In this document: one piece after another, positions 10,304-18,965 of the stretch
Numbering within the stretch: the first letter of the stretch is position 1
How the letters are laid out: each line of letters starts with the position of its first letter
Source of the DNA: Pseudomonas sp. MM223
Lineage (GTDB): Bacteria > Pseudomonadota > Gammaproteobacteria > Pseudomonadales > Pseudomonadaceae
Direction of reading: 5' to 3'
DNA: 64,000 nucleotides
Assembly: GCA_947090765.1 (NCBI GenBank)
Contig: OX352322.1
Span: 2,065,501-2,129,500 of the forward strand
Made by a program: the position numbers and the translations under genes
Notes under the pieces: generated by a model
The model's database searches: none
Seen by the model: only the letters and a program-made list of their open reading frames with translations
Told to the model about the DNA's origin: nothing

Positions 10304-11368
10304 ATGAATACCCTGTTCATGCATTGCCGGCCCGGTTTCGAGGGCGAGGTGTGCGCTGAAATCAGCGAACATGCCGCCCGTCTGGGCATTGCTGGCTATG
10401 CCAAAGGCAAACCGCACAGTGCCAGCGCCGAGTTTGTCTGTACCGAAGAAGGCGGTGCCGAGCGGCTGATGGGGGGGCTGCGTTTCAGCGAGCTGATTTT
10501 CCCGCGGCAGTGGGCCCGGGGCGGTTATGTCGAGCTGCCGGAAAGTGACCGTATCAGTGTGCTGCTGGCGCAGTTGGCCGAACTGCCGGTGTTTGGCAGC
10601 TTGTGGCTGGAAGTGCTGGACAGTAACGAAGGCAAGGAGTTGTCCACCTTCTGCCGCAAGTTCGAAGTGCCGCTGCGCAAGGCACTGGAAAAGGCCGGCC
10701 GCCTGGTTGACGACGCCAGCCGCCCGCGCTTGCTGCTCACCTTCATCAGCGGCCGGCGAGTATTCGCCGGTGTTGCCCCGGCCAACAACAGTGCCCTGTG
10801 GCCCATGGGCATTCCGCGCCTGAAATTCCCTCGCGAGGCACCTAGCCGCTCGACCCTCAAGCTGGAAGAGGCCTGGCACCAGTTCATTCCGCGTGAGCAA
10901 TGGGAGCAGCGTTTGGGCGATGACATGACGGGCGTAGATCTGGGTGCCTCGCCGGGTGGCTGGACTTACCAGCTGGTGCGCCGAGGCATGCTGGTGACCG
11001 CCATCGACAACGGGCCGATGGCCGAAAGCCTGATGGACACAGGCCTGGTCCAGCATCTGATGGCGGATGGTTTTACCTGGCAGCCGAAGCAGCCGGTGGA
11101 CTGGATGGTGTGCGACATCGTCGAGAAGCCCGCGCGTACCACCTCGCTGATCGAAACCTGGTTGGGTGAGGGGCTGTGCCGCGAGGCGGTGGTCAACCTG
11201 AAACTGCCGATGAAGCAGCGCTATGCCGAAGTACGCCGGCTGCTCGACCGCATGGAGGCGACGTTCAAGGCGCGCAAGATCAGGGTATCGATTGCCTGCA
11301 AGCAGCTGTACCACGACCGTGAGGAAGTGACCTGCCACCTGCGCCGGTTCGATCTGAAGCCACGCTGA
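10304..11368 (+). CDS. rlmM: 23S rRNA 2'-O-ribose (C2498) methyltransferase RlmM
   Basis: The 354-residue SAM-dependent enzyme methylates the 2'-hydroxyl of C2498 in 23S rRNA. The N-terminal part is a THUMP-type RNA-binding region. The Rossmann methyltransferase domain begins at about residue 205 with GVDLGASPGGWTYQLVRRGM, the SAM loop, followed by VTAIDNGPM. DWMVCDIVEKPA carries the catalytic aspartate, and VNLKLPMKQRYAEV a catalytic lysine of the K-D-K-E set. GTGGAGTGAGAG just before the ATG provides the ribosome site. Expressed divergently from acnA. Confidence 0.95.
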   Translation: MNTLFMHCRPGFEGEVCAEISEHAARLGIAGYAKGKPHSASAEFVCTEEGGAERLMGGLRFSELIFPRQWARGGYVELPESDRISVLLAQLAELPVFGSLWLEVLDSNEGKELSTFCRKFEVPLRKALEKAGRLVDDASRPRLLLTFISGRRVFAGVAPANNSALWPMGIPRLKFPREAPSRSTLKLEEAWHQFIPREQWEQRLGDDMTGVDLGASPGGWTYQLVRRGMLVTAIDNGPMAESLMDTGLVQHLMADGFTWQPKQPVDWMVCDIVEKPARTTSLIETWLGEGLCREAVVNLKLPMKQRYAEVRRLLDRMEATFKARKIRVSIACKQLYHDREEVTCHLRRFDLKPR

Positions 11369-11390
11369 GCGTAGCGCGCCTATCGCTTTG

Positions 11391-11414
11391 CTCTTGCTCT
11401 TGCTCTTGCTCTTG
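11391..11414. repeat. Tandem hexamer (CTCTTG)x4 at left edge of the inverted-repeat element
   Basis: Four perfect copies of CTCTTG, followed by decayed copies (CTTCGG, CTTTTG). Its reverse complement is (CAAGAG)n, similar to the (AAGATC)n array at the other end of the element, so the two arrays look like mirrored ends. Confidence 0.85.
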
Positions 11415-11461
11415 CTTCGGCTTTTGCTTCTAAGCGCGCGGTAGTTCAGGCGACACAGATT

Positions 11462-12033
11462 GCGACTTCAGGAGGCCGAGCGCAGGGCTTGCGGAGGGAG
11501 GTGACGGGCATGGATGCCCGTCAAGCGCTGGGCCCCAGGATGGGGCCTGCAGCGCGGTCCTCCCGGGAGCAAGCCCGGAGCGAGGGAACCCCGGAGCGCA
11601 GCGCAGGGGCCGGATGATGGGAGCGGACGGCTTTGGTTACTTTGGCCAAGACCAAAGTAACCCGCCGGAAGGGCGGAAAGGTGACTCAGCGCCACCTGCG
11701 CGAACGAATGTCTACACTGTGTTAAGGCCCACATCCCAAAAACAAGAGCTTCTGCGGCGGTATTGAAACGGAGAACAGTCCGTTTGCGATGGCGACGCAT
11801 ATTCACCTTTTCGCCCTTACGGCGAGTCACTTTTTGTCAAACGCGACAAAAAGTAACCAAAAAACGCTGCGCTCCGATCATCCGGCCCCTGCGCTGCGCT
11901 CCGGGGTTCCCTCACTCCGGCCTTGCTCCCGGGAGGACCGCGCTGCAGGCCCCATCCTGGGGCCCAGCGCTTGACGGGCATCCATGCCCGTCACCTCCCT
12001 CCGCAAGGCCTGCGTTCGGCCTCCTGAAGTCGC
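11462..12033. repeat. Large inverted-repeat element (about 160-bp arms around a 245-bp centre)
   Basis: The left arm (about 11462-11624) and the right arm (about 11870-12033) are near-perfect reverse complements. The left reads GCGACTTCAGGAGGCCGAGC and the right ends GGCCTCCTGAAGTCGC. Inside lie two more hairpins: GGTTACTTTGG/CCAAAGTAACC at 11635-11662 and ACTTTTTGTC/GACAAAAAGT near 11829-11854. Outside each arm is a hexamer array. Short open frames run through it (for example 11763-12170, whose C-terminus becomes Arg-Ser repeats), but their composition comes from the repeats and I do not call them genes. The element fills the 823-bp gap between rlmM and tusA and could end rlmM transcription. 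Confidence 0.85.
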
Positions 12034-12034
12034 G

Positions 12035-12094
12035 AAGATCAAGATCAAGATCAAGATCAAGATCAAGATCAAGATCAAGATCAAGATCAAGATC
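12035..12094. repeat. Tandem hexamer array (AAGATC)x10
   Basis: Ten perfect tandem copies of AAGATC followed by AAGAGC, immediately outside the right arm of the large inverted repeat. No unit variation is visible, which suggests recent slippage and likely strain-to-strain length differences. It is too short and unspaced to be a CRISPR array. Confidence 0.95.
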
Positions 12095-12191
12095 AAGAGC
12101 CTGGGCTGGGCTGGCAGCTGCGCATTTCTCAAGCGGTGCTTGGACCGCGTCGCGCTATGCGCGACAATAGCGATCATTTTCGGAGCCCCCC

Positions 12192-12434
12192 ATGACCGAT
12201 TTCACCCCCGACGCCATCCTCGATGCCACCGGCCTGAACTGCCCGGAGCCGGTGATGATGTTGCACCAGCACGTGCGTGACCTGGCCGCTGGCGGCCTGC
12301 TCAAGGTCATCGCCACCGACCCGTCGACCCGCCGCGATATCCCCAAGTTCTGCAACTTCCTCGGCCACGAACTGCTGCAGCAGCAAGAGGACGCTGGGAC
12401 CTTCCTGTACTGGATCCGCAAGAAAGCCGACTGA
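12192..12434 (+). CDS. tusA: TusA-type sulfurtransferase / sulfur carrier
   Basis: The 80-residue protein has the TusA/SirA fold signature [18 protein letters not shown], with the active cysteine in the CPEP motif at about residue 18. [13 protein letters not shown] adds a second cysteine typical of the family. TusA receives sulfur from the cysteine desulfurase IscS and passes it on for tRNA 2-thiouridine formation and molybdenum cofactor pathways. The ATG follows a GGAGCCCCC ribosome site. It precedes pdxB on the same strand by 60 bp and may be co-transcribed with it. Confidence 0.92.
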   Translation: MTDFTPDAILDATGLNCPEPVMMLHQHVRDLAAGGLLKVIATDPSTRRDIPKFCNFLGHELLQQQEDAGTFLYWIRKKAD

Positions 12435-12494
12435 AGCGCTCTGGAACACGTCCGGCGTTGCGCCTACACTGCGTTCCCCAGACAGGAGAGCGCC

Positions 12495-13637
12495 ATGCTG
12501 ATAGTTGCCGACGAGAACATTCCGCTGCTCGATGCCTTCTTCCAGGGTTTCGGTGAAATCCGCCGTTACCCCGGTCGAAGCCTCGATGCCGCCAGCGTCA
12601 AGGACGCCGATATTCTGCTGGTGCGCTCGGTAACCAAGGTCGACCGCCAGTTGCTCGAAGGCAGCCGTGTGCGCTTTGTAGGCACCTGCACCATCGGCAC
12701 CGATCACCTGGACCTGGACTACTTTGCCGAAGCCGGCATTCGCTGGAGCAGTGCTCCGGGTTGCAATGCCCGCGGTGTGGTCGACTACGTGCTGGGCAGC
12801 CTGCTGACCCTGGCCGAGCTGGACGGCGCTGCACTGCCCGAGCGCGTGTATGGCGTGGTGGGCGCGGGTGAGGTGGGTGGCCGCCTGGTGCGGGTGCTGC
12901 ACGGCCTGGGCTGGAAGGTGCTGGTGTGCGACCCGTTGCGTCAGGCCGCCGAGGGCGGTAACTACGTCAGCCTGGAAACCATTGTGCAGCAGTGCGATGT
13001 GATCAGCCTGCATACCCCGTTGCAGCGTGGTGGCGAGCACCCGACCTGGCACCTGTTGGGCCAGGCGCAGCTCGCGCAGTTGCGCCCGGGTGCCTGGCTG
13101 ATCAACGCCAGCCGTGGCCCGGTAGTGGACAACACCTCTTTGCGCGAGCTGCTGCTGGACCGTGAAGACGTGCATGCGGTGCTGGATGTGTGGGAGGGTG
13201 AGCCACAGGTGGACCTGCAACTGGCCGACCTGTGCACACTGGCCTCGCCGCACATTGCCGGCTACAGCCTCGACGGCCGCCAGCGTGGCACGGCGCAGAT
13301 CTACCAGGCGCTGTGCCGTTTTCTGGGTGTGGATGAGCAGGTGCAACTGGCAGACTTGCTGCCCCGCCCCCCGTTGGCGCAGATCGAGCTGGATGCCAGC
13401 ACCGACCCGGCCTGGGCATTGGCGACCCTGTGCCGCGCCGTGTACGACCCGCGCCGCGACGATGCAGACTTCCGTCGCAGCCTGAGTGACGACCCGCAAC
13501 AGCAGCGTGCGGCGTTCGACCAATTACGCAAGCAATACCCGCCTCGGCGCGAGATCGAAGGGCTGGCGGTGCGCTTGCGGGGGGAGTCGCCGCAGCTGGC
13601 ACAGCTGGTGAGTGCCTTGGGGGCGGAGTTGGTCTAA
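12495..13637 (+). CDS. pdxB: 4-phosphoerythronate dehydrogenase
   Basis: The 380-residue NAD-dependent dehydrogenase oxidises 4-phospho-D-erythronate in the DXP-independent pyridoxal phosphate pathway. It starts [20 protein letters not shown]. The nucleotide fold shows [20 protein letters not shown] (GxGxxG), and the D-2-hydroxyacid dehydrogenase blocks follow: [14 protein letters not shown], then [18 protein letters not shown] with the substrate arginine, and a late [12 protein letters not shown] with the catalytic histidine. The C-terminal extra domain of about 90 residues is typical of PdxB and separates it from SerA. The start has a CAGGAGAG ribosome site. Confidence 0.96.
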   Translation: MLIVADENIPLLDAFFQGFGEIRRYPGRSLDAASVKDADILLVRSVTKVDRQLLEGSRVRFVGTCTIGTDHLDLDYFAEAGIRWSSAPGCNARGVVDYVLGSLLTLAELDGAALPERVYGVVGAGEVGGRLVRVLHGLGWKVLVCDPLRQAAEGGNYVSLETIVQQCDVISLHTPLQRGGEHPTWHLLGQAQLAQLRPGAWLINASRGPVVDNTSLRELLLDREDVHAVLDVWEGEPQVDLQLADLCTLASPHIAGYSLDGRQRGTAQIYQALCRFLGVDEQVQLADLLPRPPLAQIELDASTDPAWALATLCRAVYDPRRDDADFRRSLSDDPQQQRAAFDQLRKQYPPRREIEGLAVRLRGESPQLAQLVSALGAELV

Positions 13638-13667
13638 GCAAGTTGTGCAGTTATCTGCGGTTACCCC

Positions 13668-13782
13668 GTGGGAGCGGCCTTGCGTCGCGAAAGGGCCGCA
13701 AAGCGGCCCCGGCAATCTTTGCGGCGGAGCTGAAAACCTGGGGCCGCGTTGCGGCCCTTTCGCGACGCAAGGCCGCTCCCAC
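13668..13782. repeat. Paired REP palindrome, 43-bp arms
   Basis: The arm at 13668-13710 (GTGGGAGCGGCCTTGCGTCG...) and the arm at 13740-13782 are reverse complements with one mismatch, separated by 29 bp. It follows pdxB and lies in a convergent gap, so it can act as a transcription barrier as well as a REP site. Confidence 0.85.
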
Positions 13783-13809
13783 AAGTGGCCAAGCAAACTT
13801 TTCGGGCAA

Positions 13810-13835
13810 TAAAAACCCGGCGTAGGCGCCGGGTT
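13810..13835 (-). terminator. Intrinsic terminator of the small PA1571-like gene
   Basis: On the minus strand AACCCGGCG and CGCCGGGTT form a 9-bp stem with a 4-base loop, followed by a T-run (13810-13815). It lies 17 bp past the stop of the 57-residue gene. In the plus direction the stem is followed by GCAAAAAAA, so termination from that side is weaker. Confidence 0.75.
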
Positions 13836-13851
13836 GCAAAAAAATCGCCGA

Positions 13852-14025
13852 TCAACCTTTGCGTACGCGCTCGACCCGGCTTTCTTCCAGGGCCTTGCAG
13901 GCTTGCTGGATCATCTGCTCGGTAATAGGCACTTCGCGTCCCTTGCCGTCGATGATCGAACCGCACGCCTGTTGTTGCGGGGTAGTCTGAGGTTTCTGGT
14001 TGTCGCTGCCATGCTGCAAGCTCAT
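13852..14025 (-). CDS. Small conserved protein, probably PA1571 family
   Basis: The 57-residue soluble protein starts MSLQHGSDNQKPQTTPQQQA and has a conserved centre (ACGSIIDGKGREVPITEQM) and a C-terminal helix ending in basic residues. I chose the ATG at 14025, preceded by GAGGAGACAG; longer in-frame starts give a sequence unlike a protein. It resembles the short Pseudomonas-wide family named after PA1571, which I recall but cannot check. Function unknown. It is monocistronic, with its own terminator. Confidence 0.7.
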   Translation of the reverse strand: MSLQHGSDNQKPQTTPQQQACGSIIDGKGREVPITEQMIQQACKALEESRVERVRKG

Positions 14026-14235
14026 GCACTGTCTCCTCTTCAGGTTCAAGTTCAGGGTAGCCCTGCGCCGTGACCGGCCTGTGACAGCTTCTGGGTCACC
14101 GCAGCAACAGTCCAACAGAAACCCTGTGAAAGCTCCATGATCTGGTTAGACCGATGCGTTATAGCAACCTGCATCCATTCCCCTGTCCTGGATGAGTGGT
14201 AGTCTGCAACTTCTCCGCCCAGCGTAGTCGTCGCC

Positions 14236-15998
14236 ATGCCCGAATCGGTTTCCCCTCGCCAACGCCGTGCCTTGCGCCTGGCCTGGCAGTTCGTTCGCCC
14301 TTACCGTCGCCAGGTACTGCTGGCCTTGTTGGCTTTGGTGGTCACAGCTGGCATCACCCTGTCCATGGGCCAGGGCATTCGCTTGCTGGTAGACCAGGGC
14401 TTCATGACCCGCTCGGCGCACCAGCTCAACCAGACCATCGGGCTGTTCCTGCTGCTGGTACTGGCCCTGGCGGTGGGGACGTTCAGCCGTTTCTACCTGG
14501 TGTCGTGGATCGGCGAGCGCTGCGTGGCCGATATCCGCCGAGCCGTGTTCGACCACCTGATCGGCTTGCACCCCGGCTTTTTCGAAGATAACCGCAGCCC
14601 GAGATCCAGTCGCGGTTGACCGCCGACACCACCTTGCTGCAATCGGTCATCGGCTCATCGCTGTCGATGTTCCTGCGCAACGCACTGATGGTCATCGGCG
14701 GTGTGGTGCTGTTGTTCATCACCAACCCCAAACTCACCAGTATCGTCGTGGTGGCCCTGCCGCTGGTGCTGGCCCCGATCCTGTTGTTCGGTCGCCGGGT
14801 ACGTAGCCTGTCGCGCCAGAGCCTGGACCGGGTGGCCGATGTCGGCAGCTATGTGGCCGAGACCCTGGGGCAGATCAAGACGGTGCAAGCCTACAACCAC
14901 CAGGCGCACGACCGCGAACGGTTCGCCGGCACGGTCGAGGCCGCCTTCAGCGTGGCCCGCCAGCGGATTGCCCAGCGTGCCTGGCTGATTACTCTGGTGA
15001 TCGTGCTGGTGTTGGGGGCTGTGGGGGTGATGCTGTGGGTCGGCGGTATGGATGTGATCGCCGGGCGTATTTCTGCAGGCGAGCTGGCGGCGTTCGTGTT
15101 CTACAGCCTGATCGTCGGTAGCGCGTTCGGCACCCTCAGTGAGGTGATTGGTGAGTTGCAACGTGCAGCGGGTGCTGCCGAGCGCATTGCCGAACTGCTG
15201 GCAGCGCGCAGTGCGATCCTGCCACCCGCCGTGACGCATACGCTGCCGCAGCAACGGGCCAGTGGACGTATCGAACTTCAGCAGTTGGTGTTCGCCTACC
15301 CGTCGCGGCCCTCTGTGGCGGCTGTTGATGGCCTGAGCCTGGTCATTGAGCCCGGGCAGACTGTAGCCCTGGTTGGGCCCTCGGGGGCGGGCAAATCGAC
15401 GCTGTTCGATTTGCTGCTGCGGTTTTACGACCCGCAGCAAGGGCGCATCCTGCTCGATGGCCAGCCGGTTACCGGGCTGGACCCCGACCAACTGCGCCGG
15501 CAGTTTGCCTTGGTGGCGCAAAACCCCTCACTGTTCCGCGGCACGGTGGAGGCCAATATCCGTTATGGCCGGCCCGATGCGACTTTGGCCGAAGTCGAAG
15601 CCGCGGCGCAGGGTGCCCATGCCGACGAATTCATCCGGCAGTTGCCGCAAGGCTACCAGACGCCCTTGGGCGAGGGCGGCATCGGCCTTTCCGGCGGGCA
15701 GCGCCAGCGCCTGGCGATTGCCCGGGCGTTGCTGGTCGATGCTCCGATCCTGCTGCTGGACGAGGCCACCAGTGCGCTCGACGCGCAGAGCGAGCACCTG
15801 ATCCAGCAGGCGTTGCCCAGCCTGATGGCCGGGCGTACCACGCTGGTGATCGCCCATCGCCTGGCCACGGTGCAGCATGCCGAGCGCATTGCGGTCATCG
15901 ACAAAGGCCGGGTGGTGGCGGTGGGCACTCACCGTCAGTTGATCGAGGAAAGCCCGCTGTATGCGCGGCTGGCGGCCTTGCAGTTCACCAGCGGCTAA
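14236..15998 (+). pseudogene. ABC transporter, fused permease-ATPase (MsbA/exporter type), one-base frameshift
   Basis: The reading is an ABC exporter of about 587 residues if one base is restored. The N-terminal 121 codons (MPESVSPRQRRALRLAWQF...) hold the first membrane helices and run up to FFEDNRS. The frame then breaks in the CCC run at 14598-14600, and EIQSRLTADTTLLQSVIGSS continues in another frame to a normal C-terminus. The ATPase half is intact: VGPSGAGKSTLFDLLL (Walker A), GLSGGQRQRLAIARALL (signature) and ILLLDEATSALD (Walker B), with a final H-loop in LVIAHRLATV. As read, the product would be cut at residue 127. The missing base lies in a homopolymer in a highly conserved motif, so a sequencing error is likely. 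A terminator follows. The substrate is unknown. Confidence 0.88.
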
Positions 15999-16076
15999 TG
16001 CGTCGCAAGCTTGTAACAATTTTGTAGCAATTGCCTGAGAGTATCTGGCTCAACTGTTGCGTAAGTGCTCGACCTG

Positions 16077-16106
16077 GCTGCCATTGCTTGATGGCAGCTT
16101 TTTTTT
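16077..16106 (+). terminator. Intrinsic terminator after the ABC exporter gene
   Basis: GCTGCCAT, a 6-base loop and ATGGCAGC form an 8-bp stem followed by a run of eight or nine T. It lies between the ABC gene and the downstream chemoreceptor gene and separates their transcripts. Confidence 0.85.
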
Positions 16107-16188
16107 GCCCTGCCAACAAGGACATGGAATGTCTTACCTGGTGTTGCGGATGCGCGCCATTCCTTTCCTTCCGGTTTTGAGATCCACG

Positions 16189-17805
16189 ATGTTGCGTAAA
16201 TCCCTCAGAGTGCAAATTCTCTCGCTGCTCGGCGGCAGCCTGGTGGCGATGCTGCTGATTGCCCTGGTGTGTTTCCAGTTTTTGTCGTCCAGCGTGCGCG
16301 GTTATGCCGAGCTGGTGGACGGGCCGCTGCGGGCCTCGCAATTGATTGACGAAGCCAACCTGCAATTCAAGATTCAGGTGCAGGAATGGAAGAACGTGCT
16401 GCTGCGGGGGCGCCAGCCGGCAGAGATGGACAAGTATTGGCAGCAGTTCCAGGCCCGTGAACAACAGGTGCAACAACTGCTTGGGCAACTGATCGACAGC
16501 AGCGACGCCAGGCTCAAGGCGCCATTGCAGCAACTGCGTGACAGCCACCGGCAGTTGGGCCAGGCCTATGCGCAGGGCCGCCAGGCTTTCCTCGCCGCCG
16601 GTGGCGACCCGGTAGCCGGCGACCAGGCCGTCAAGGGTGTGGACCGTGCCGCCAGCGAGCAGATGAGCGAACTGGTCGAGCAACTGCGTGCCGATGCCCG
16701 CCAACGTGCGGCCAGCATCAACGCCAGCGCCGAGCGCACGGTATGGCTGGGCCTGCTGGTGATGCTGGCCTCGGCGGTACTGGTGGGGTTGCTCAGCCTG
16801 TGGCTGGTCAACCGCAGCCTGATCGAGCCGATCCGCCAGTTGATCGAGTATGTCGCGCAGCTTAGCCAGGGCCGTTTTGCCGCCCGGGTAGACAGCCGCC
16901 GCGAGGACGAACTGGGGCGCCTGGCGCGGGCGGCCAACACCCTGCGCGACTTCCTCGCCGACACCGTCGGCCGGCTGAAGGACAATGCCCAGGAGCTGGA
17001 AGGTGCCAGTGGCCAGTTGCGCAGCATTGCCGGCGACATGGCCCGCGGCACCCATGACCAGTTCCAGCGTACCGACCAGGTGGCTACGGCCATGCACGAA
17101 ATGTCTGCCACCGCTCAGGAGGTCGCCCGTCACGCAGCCGAAGCTGCCCGTGCCGCGGATGACGCCGACCACAGTGCCCAGGCGGGTGAGCAGGTGATGC
17201 AGCAAACCATCGATATCATTGGCGTGGTCAACCGCGAAATCGCCGGTACGGCGGCGGTGATCCGCGACCTGGAGCATGACAGCACGCGCATCGGTAAAGT
17301 GCTGGAAGTGATCCGCGGTATTGCCGAACAAACCAACCTGTTGGCACTGAACGCGGCCATCGAAGCGGCCCGCGCCGGTGAGGCCGGGCGTGGTTTTGCG
17401 GTAGTGGCCGATGAGGTGCGCAGCCTGGCCCAGCGCACGGCAGCCTCGATTGCCGAGATCCACCAGATCATCGAAGCAGTGCAGTCGGGTGCAGTGGAGG
17501 CGGTCAAGGCCATCGAAAGCGGCCAGCAGCGAAGCGAAGAGGGGGCCGAGCAGGTGCAGCAGGCCGGGCAGATGCTGCAACGCATCACCCAGGCGGTAGA
17601 GGCGATTCGCGACATGAACCGGCAGATTGCCACGGCGGCCGAAGAGCAGACCAGCGTGGCCGAAGACATCTCGCGTAACCTGATCGAAATCACCCGCATT
17701 GCCACGGCCAACCAAGCGTCGGTGCAGCACACCGAGCAGGCGGGGCAACGCCTGCATGGGTTGTCGGGGCAGCTGGGCGAAGTGACCTCCCGCCTGAGCG
17801 CCTGA
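16189..17805 (+). CDS. Methyl-accepting chemotaxis protein (four-helix-bundle type sensor)
   Basis: The 538-residue transmembrane chemoreceptor starts [20 protein letters not shown], with the first membrane helix at about residues 8-30. A periplasmic sensor of about 150 residues follows; it is helical and rich in Gln and Arg, and is the size of a single four-helix bundle rather than a dCache or the larger double bundle. The second membrane helix is at about 184-206 and a HAMP domain follows. The signalling domain has the hairpin tip [20 protein letters not shown] at about residue 380. The ligand cannot be inferred. No sigma-28 motif was found directly upstream. A terminator follows the gene. 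Confidence 0.93.
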   Translation: MLRKSLRVQILSLLGGSLVAMLLIALVCFQFLSSSVRGYAELVDGPLRASQLIDEANLQFKIQVQEWKNVLLRGRQPAEMDKYWQQFQAREQQVQQLLGQLIDSSDARLKAPLQQLRDSHRQLGQAYAQGRQAFLAAGGDPVAGDQAVKGVDRAASEQMSELVEQLRADARQRAASINASAERTVWLGLLVMLASAVLVGLLSLWLVNRSLIEPIRQLIEYVAQLSQGRFAARVDSRREDELGRLARAANTLRDFLADTVGRLKDNAQELEGASGQLRSIAGDMARGTHDQFQRTDQVATAMHEMSATAQEVARHAAEAARAADDADHSAQAGEQVMQQTIDIIGVVNREIAGTAAVIRDLEHDSTRIGKVLEVIRGIAEQTNLLALNAAIEAARAGEAGRGFAVVADEVRSLAQRTAASIAEIHQIIEAVQSGAVEAVKAIESGQQRSEEGAEQVQQAGQMLQRITQAVEAIRDMNRQIATAAEEQTSVAEDISRNLIEITRIATANQASVQHTEQAGQRLHGLSGQLGEVTSRLSA

Positions 17806-17822
17806 CACGTTTCAGACGCAAC

Positions 17823-17850
17823 AAAAAGCCCGCGCAAGGCGGGCTTTTTT
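17823..17850 (+). terminator. Intrinsic terminator of the chemoreceptor gene
   Basis: AAAAAGCCCGC, a 5-base loop and GCGGGCTTTTTT form a near-symmetric hairpin with A- and T-runs on its two sides. It can stop transcription from the chemoreceptor gene (plus) and also from the tRNA gene (minus), which ends at 17861. Confidence 0.9.
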
Positions 17851-17860
17851 GATAAGGATC

Positions 17861-17937
17861 TGGTCGGAGAGACAGGATTCGAACCTGCGGCCTTCTCGTC
17901 CCGAACGAGACGCGCTACCTGGCTGCGCTACACTCCG
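17861..17937 (-). tRNA. tRNA-Pro (anticodon CGG)
   Basis: The 77-nt gene read on the minus strand starts CGGAGTGTAGCGCAGCCAGG and ends with an encoded CCA. The acceptor stem CGGAGTG pairs with the 3' end (one G-T wobble), the T-arm reads GCAGGTTCGAATCCTG, and the anticodon stem TCTCG/CGAGA encloses the loop TTCGGGA. The anticodon is therefore CGG, decoding CCG proline codons, which are frequent in this GC-rich genome. It is a single gene, not in a cluster. I see no integrated element next to it. Confidence 0.97.
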
Positions 17938-18017
17938 ATGAACAAAATCCTACTGCATCCCGTTTTCGCCCACAAGCCCTTGTTGTTCAAAGGGCCTTTG
18001 CCAAAACGGGTGCCTGA

Positions 18018-18239
18018 TCAGAGCTCTTTGACGGTGCGGATCTGGTCCTTGTTCAGGCGCGTGCGCTTGCCGTCCAGTTGCTCGAATTCGTAGAAACCGG
18101 AGTCTTCATCGAACTTCGGGGTGTCGGTGGCCTGGATTTCACGGCCATCGTTCAGGGTAATGACAGTCGGCGATGCACAGCCGGCAAGGGCGCCCAGGCC
18201 CAGGGCGAGCAGGAAGGCGGGAAGGGTCCGTTTGATCAT
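18018..18239 (-). CDS. YgdI/YgdR-like small lipoprotein
   Basis: The 73-residue precursor starts MIKRTLPAFLLALGLGALAG and has a lipobox LAGC at residues 18-21, so the mature protein is a lipoprotein of about 53 residues. The mature part (VITLNDGREIQATDTPKFDE, then GFYEFEQLDGKRTRLNKDQI) matches the DUF903 / YgdI-YgdR SH3-like fold. These are abundant small outer-membrane or periplasmic lipoproteins of unknown function. I chose the inner ATG because the signal peptide begins there; upstream in-frame ATGs give no signal sequence. Confidence 0.92.
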   Translation of the reverse strand: MIKRTLPAFLLALGLGALAGCASPTVITLNDGREIQATDTPKFDEDSGFYEFEQLDGKRTRLNKDQIRTVKEL

Positions 18240-18425
18240 CGTGATTCTCCAGTTGCGATGGTGCTGAATGACAGTTAAGACGCAGGGCATTGTTGCAAGT
18301 TCCTTCCAAGTGCAGCATAGCGACAAATCTGGCCGGTTGACCCAGGGCAATGGTCATGGGCACGACGCTGGCAAAGTTGCGCTGTGTTATAACTGCGGCT
18401 ATCCATCTTCTGGTGACGGACACCC

Positions 18426-18965
18426 ATGAAAGCCAAGGCAGATACCCCCTTCGTGCCGTTGAATATCGCCGTGCTCACGGTCAGCGACACCCGTACCTTC
18501 GACACCGACACTTCTGGGCAGTTGTTCGTCGACCGCCTGAGCGCAGCAGGCCACCGCCTGGCCGAGCGCGTGCTGCTGAAGGACGACCTTTACAAGATCC
18601 GCGCCCAGGTTGCCACCTGGATTGCCGATGATTACGTGCAGGTGGTACTGATCACCGGCGGCACCGGCTTTACGGGCCGTGACAGCACGCCCGAGGCGGT
18701 CGCCTGCCTGCTGGACAAGCAAGTCGAAGGCTTTGGCGAGCTGTTCCGGCAGATCTCCGTGGCCGACATCGGCACCTCCACCGTGCAGTCGCGCGCCCTG
18801 GCCGGGCTGGCCAACGGCACACTGGTATGTTGCCTGCCGGGCTCGACCAATGCGGTGCGCACCGGCTGGGACGGCATCCTGGCCGAGCAGCTTGATGCAC
18901 GCCATCGCCCCTGCAACTTCGTGCCGCACCTGAAGCAGGCAGCGGCCTGTGACAGCCGTGGCTGA
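18426..18965 (+). CDS. moaB: Molybdenum cofactor biosynthesis protein MoaB
   Basis: The 179-residue protein belongs to the MoaB/Mog family. It starts after an N-terminal tail with PLNIAVLTVSDTRTF. The molybdopterin-binding loop is VVLITGGTGFTGRDSTPEAV at about residues 74-93, followed by CCLPGSTNAVRTGWDGIL. MoaB-type proteins adenylylate molybdopterin before metal insertion. The gene overlaps the proposed start of moeA by 17 bp, so the two make one translationally linked operon for the last steps of the cofactor pathway. Confidence 0.94.
   Translation: MKAKADTPFVPLNIAVLTVSDTRTFDTDTSGQLFVDRLSAAGHRLAERVLLKDDLYKIRAQVATWIADDYVQVVLITGGTGFTGRDSTPEAVACLLDKQVEGFGELFRQISVADIGTSTVQSRALAGLANGTLVCCLPGSTNAVRTGWDGILAEQLDARHRPCNFVPHLKQAAACDSRG

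Noticed and set aside
12035..12094. Hexamer array as CRISPR
   Set aside because: Units are 6 bp, contiguous, with no spacers and no cas genes.
11763..12170. ORFs inside the inverted-repeat element (one ends in Arg-Ser repeats, one in Lys-Ile repeats, one on the other strand in Leu-Ile repeats)
   Set aside because: The sequence follows from the hexamer array in different frames. Overlapping frames on both strands and no domain make real genes unlikely.
17861..17937. tRNA-Pro as an integration site for a mobile element
   Set aside because: No integrase, direct repeat of the tRNA 3' end or odd composition was seen next to it.
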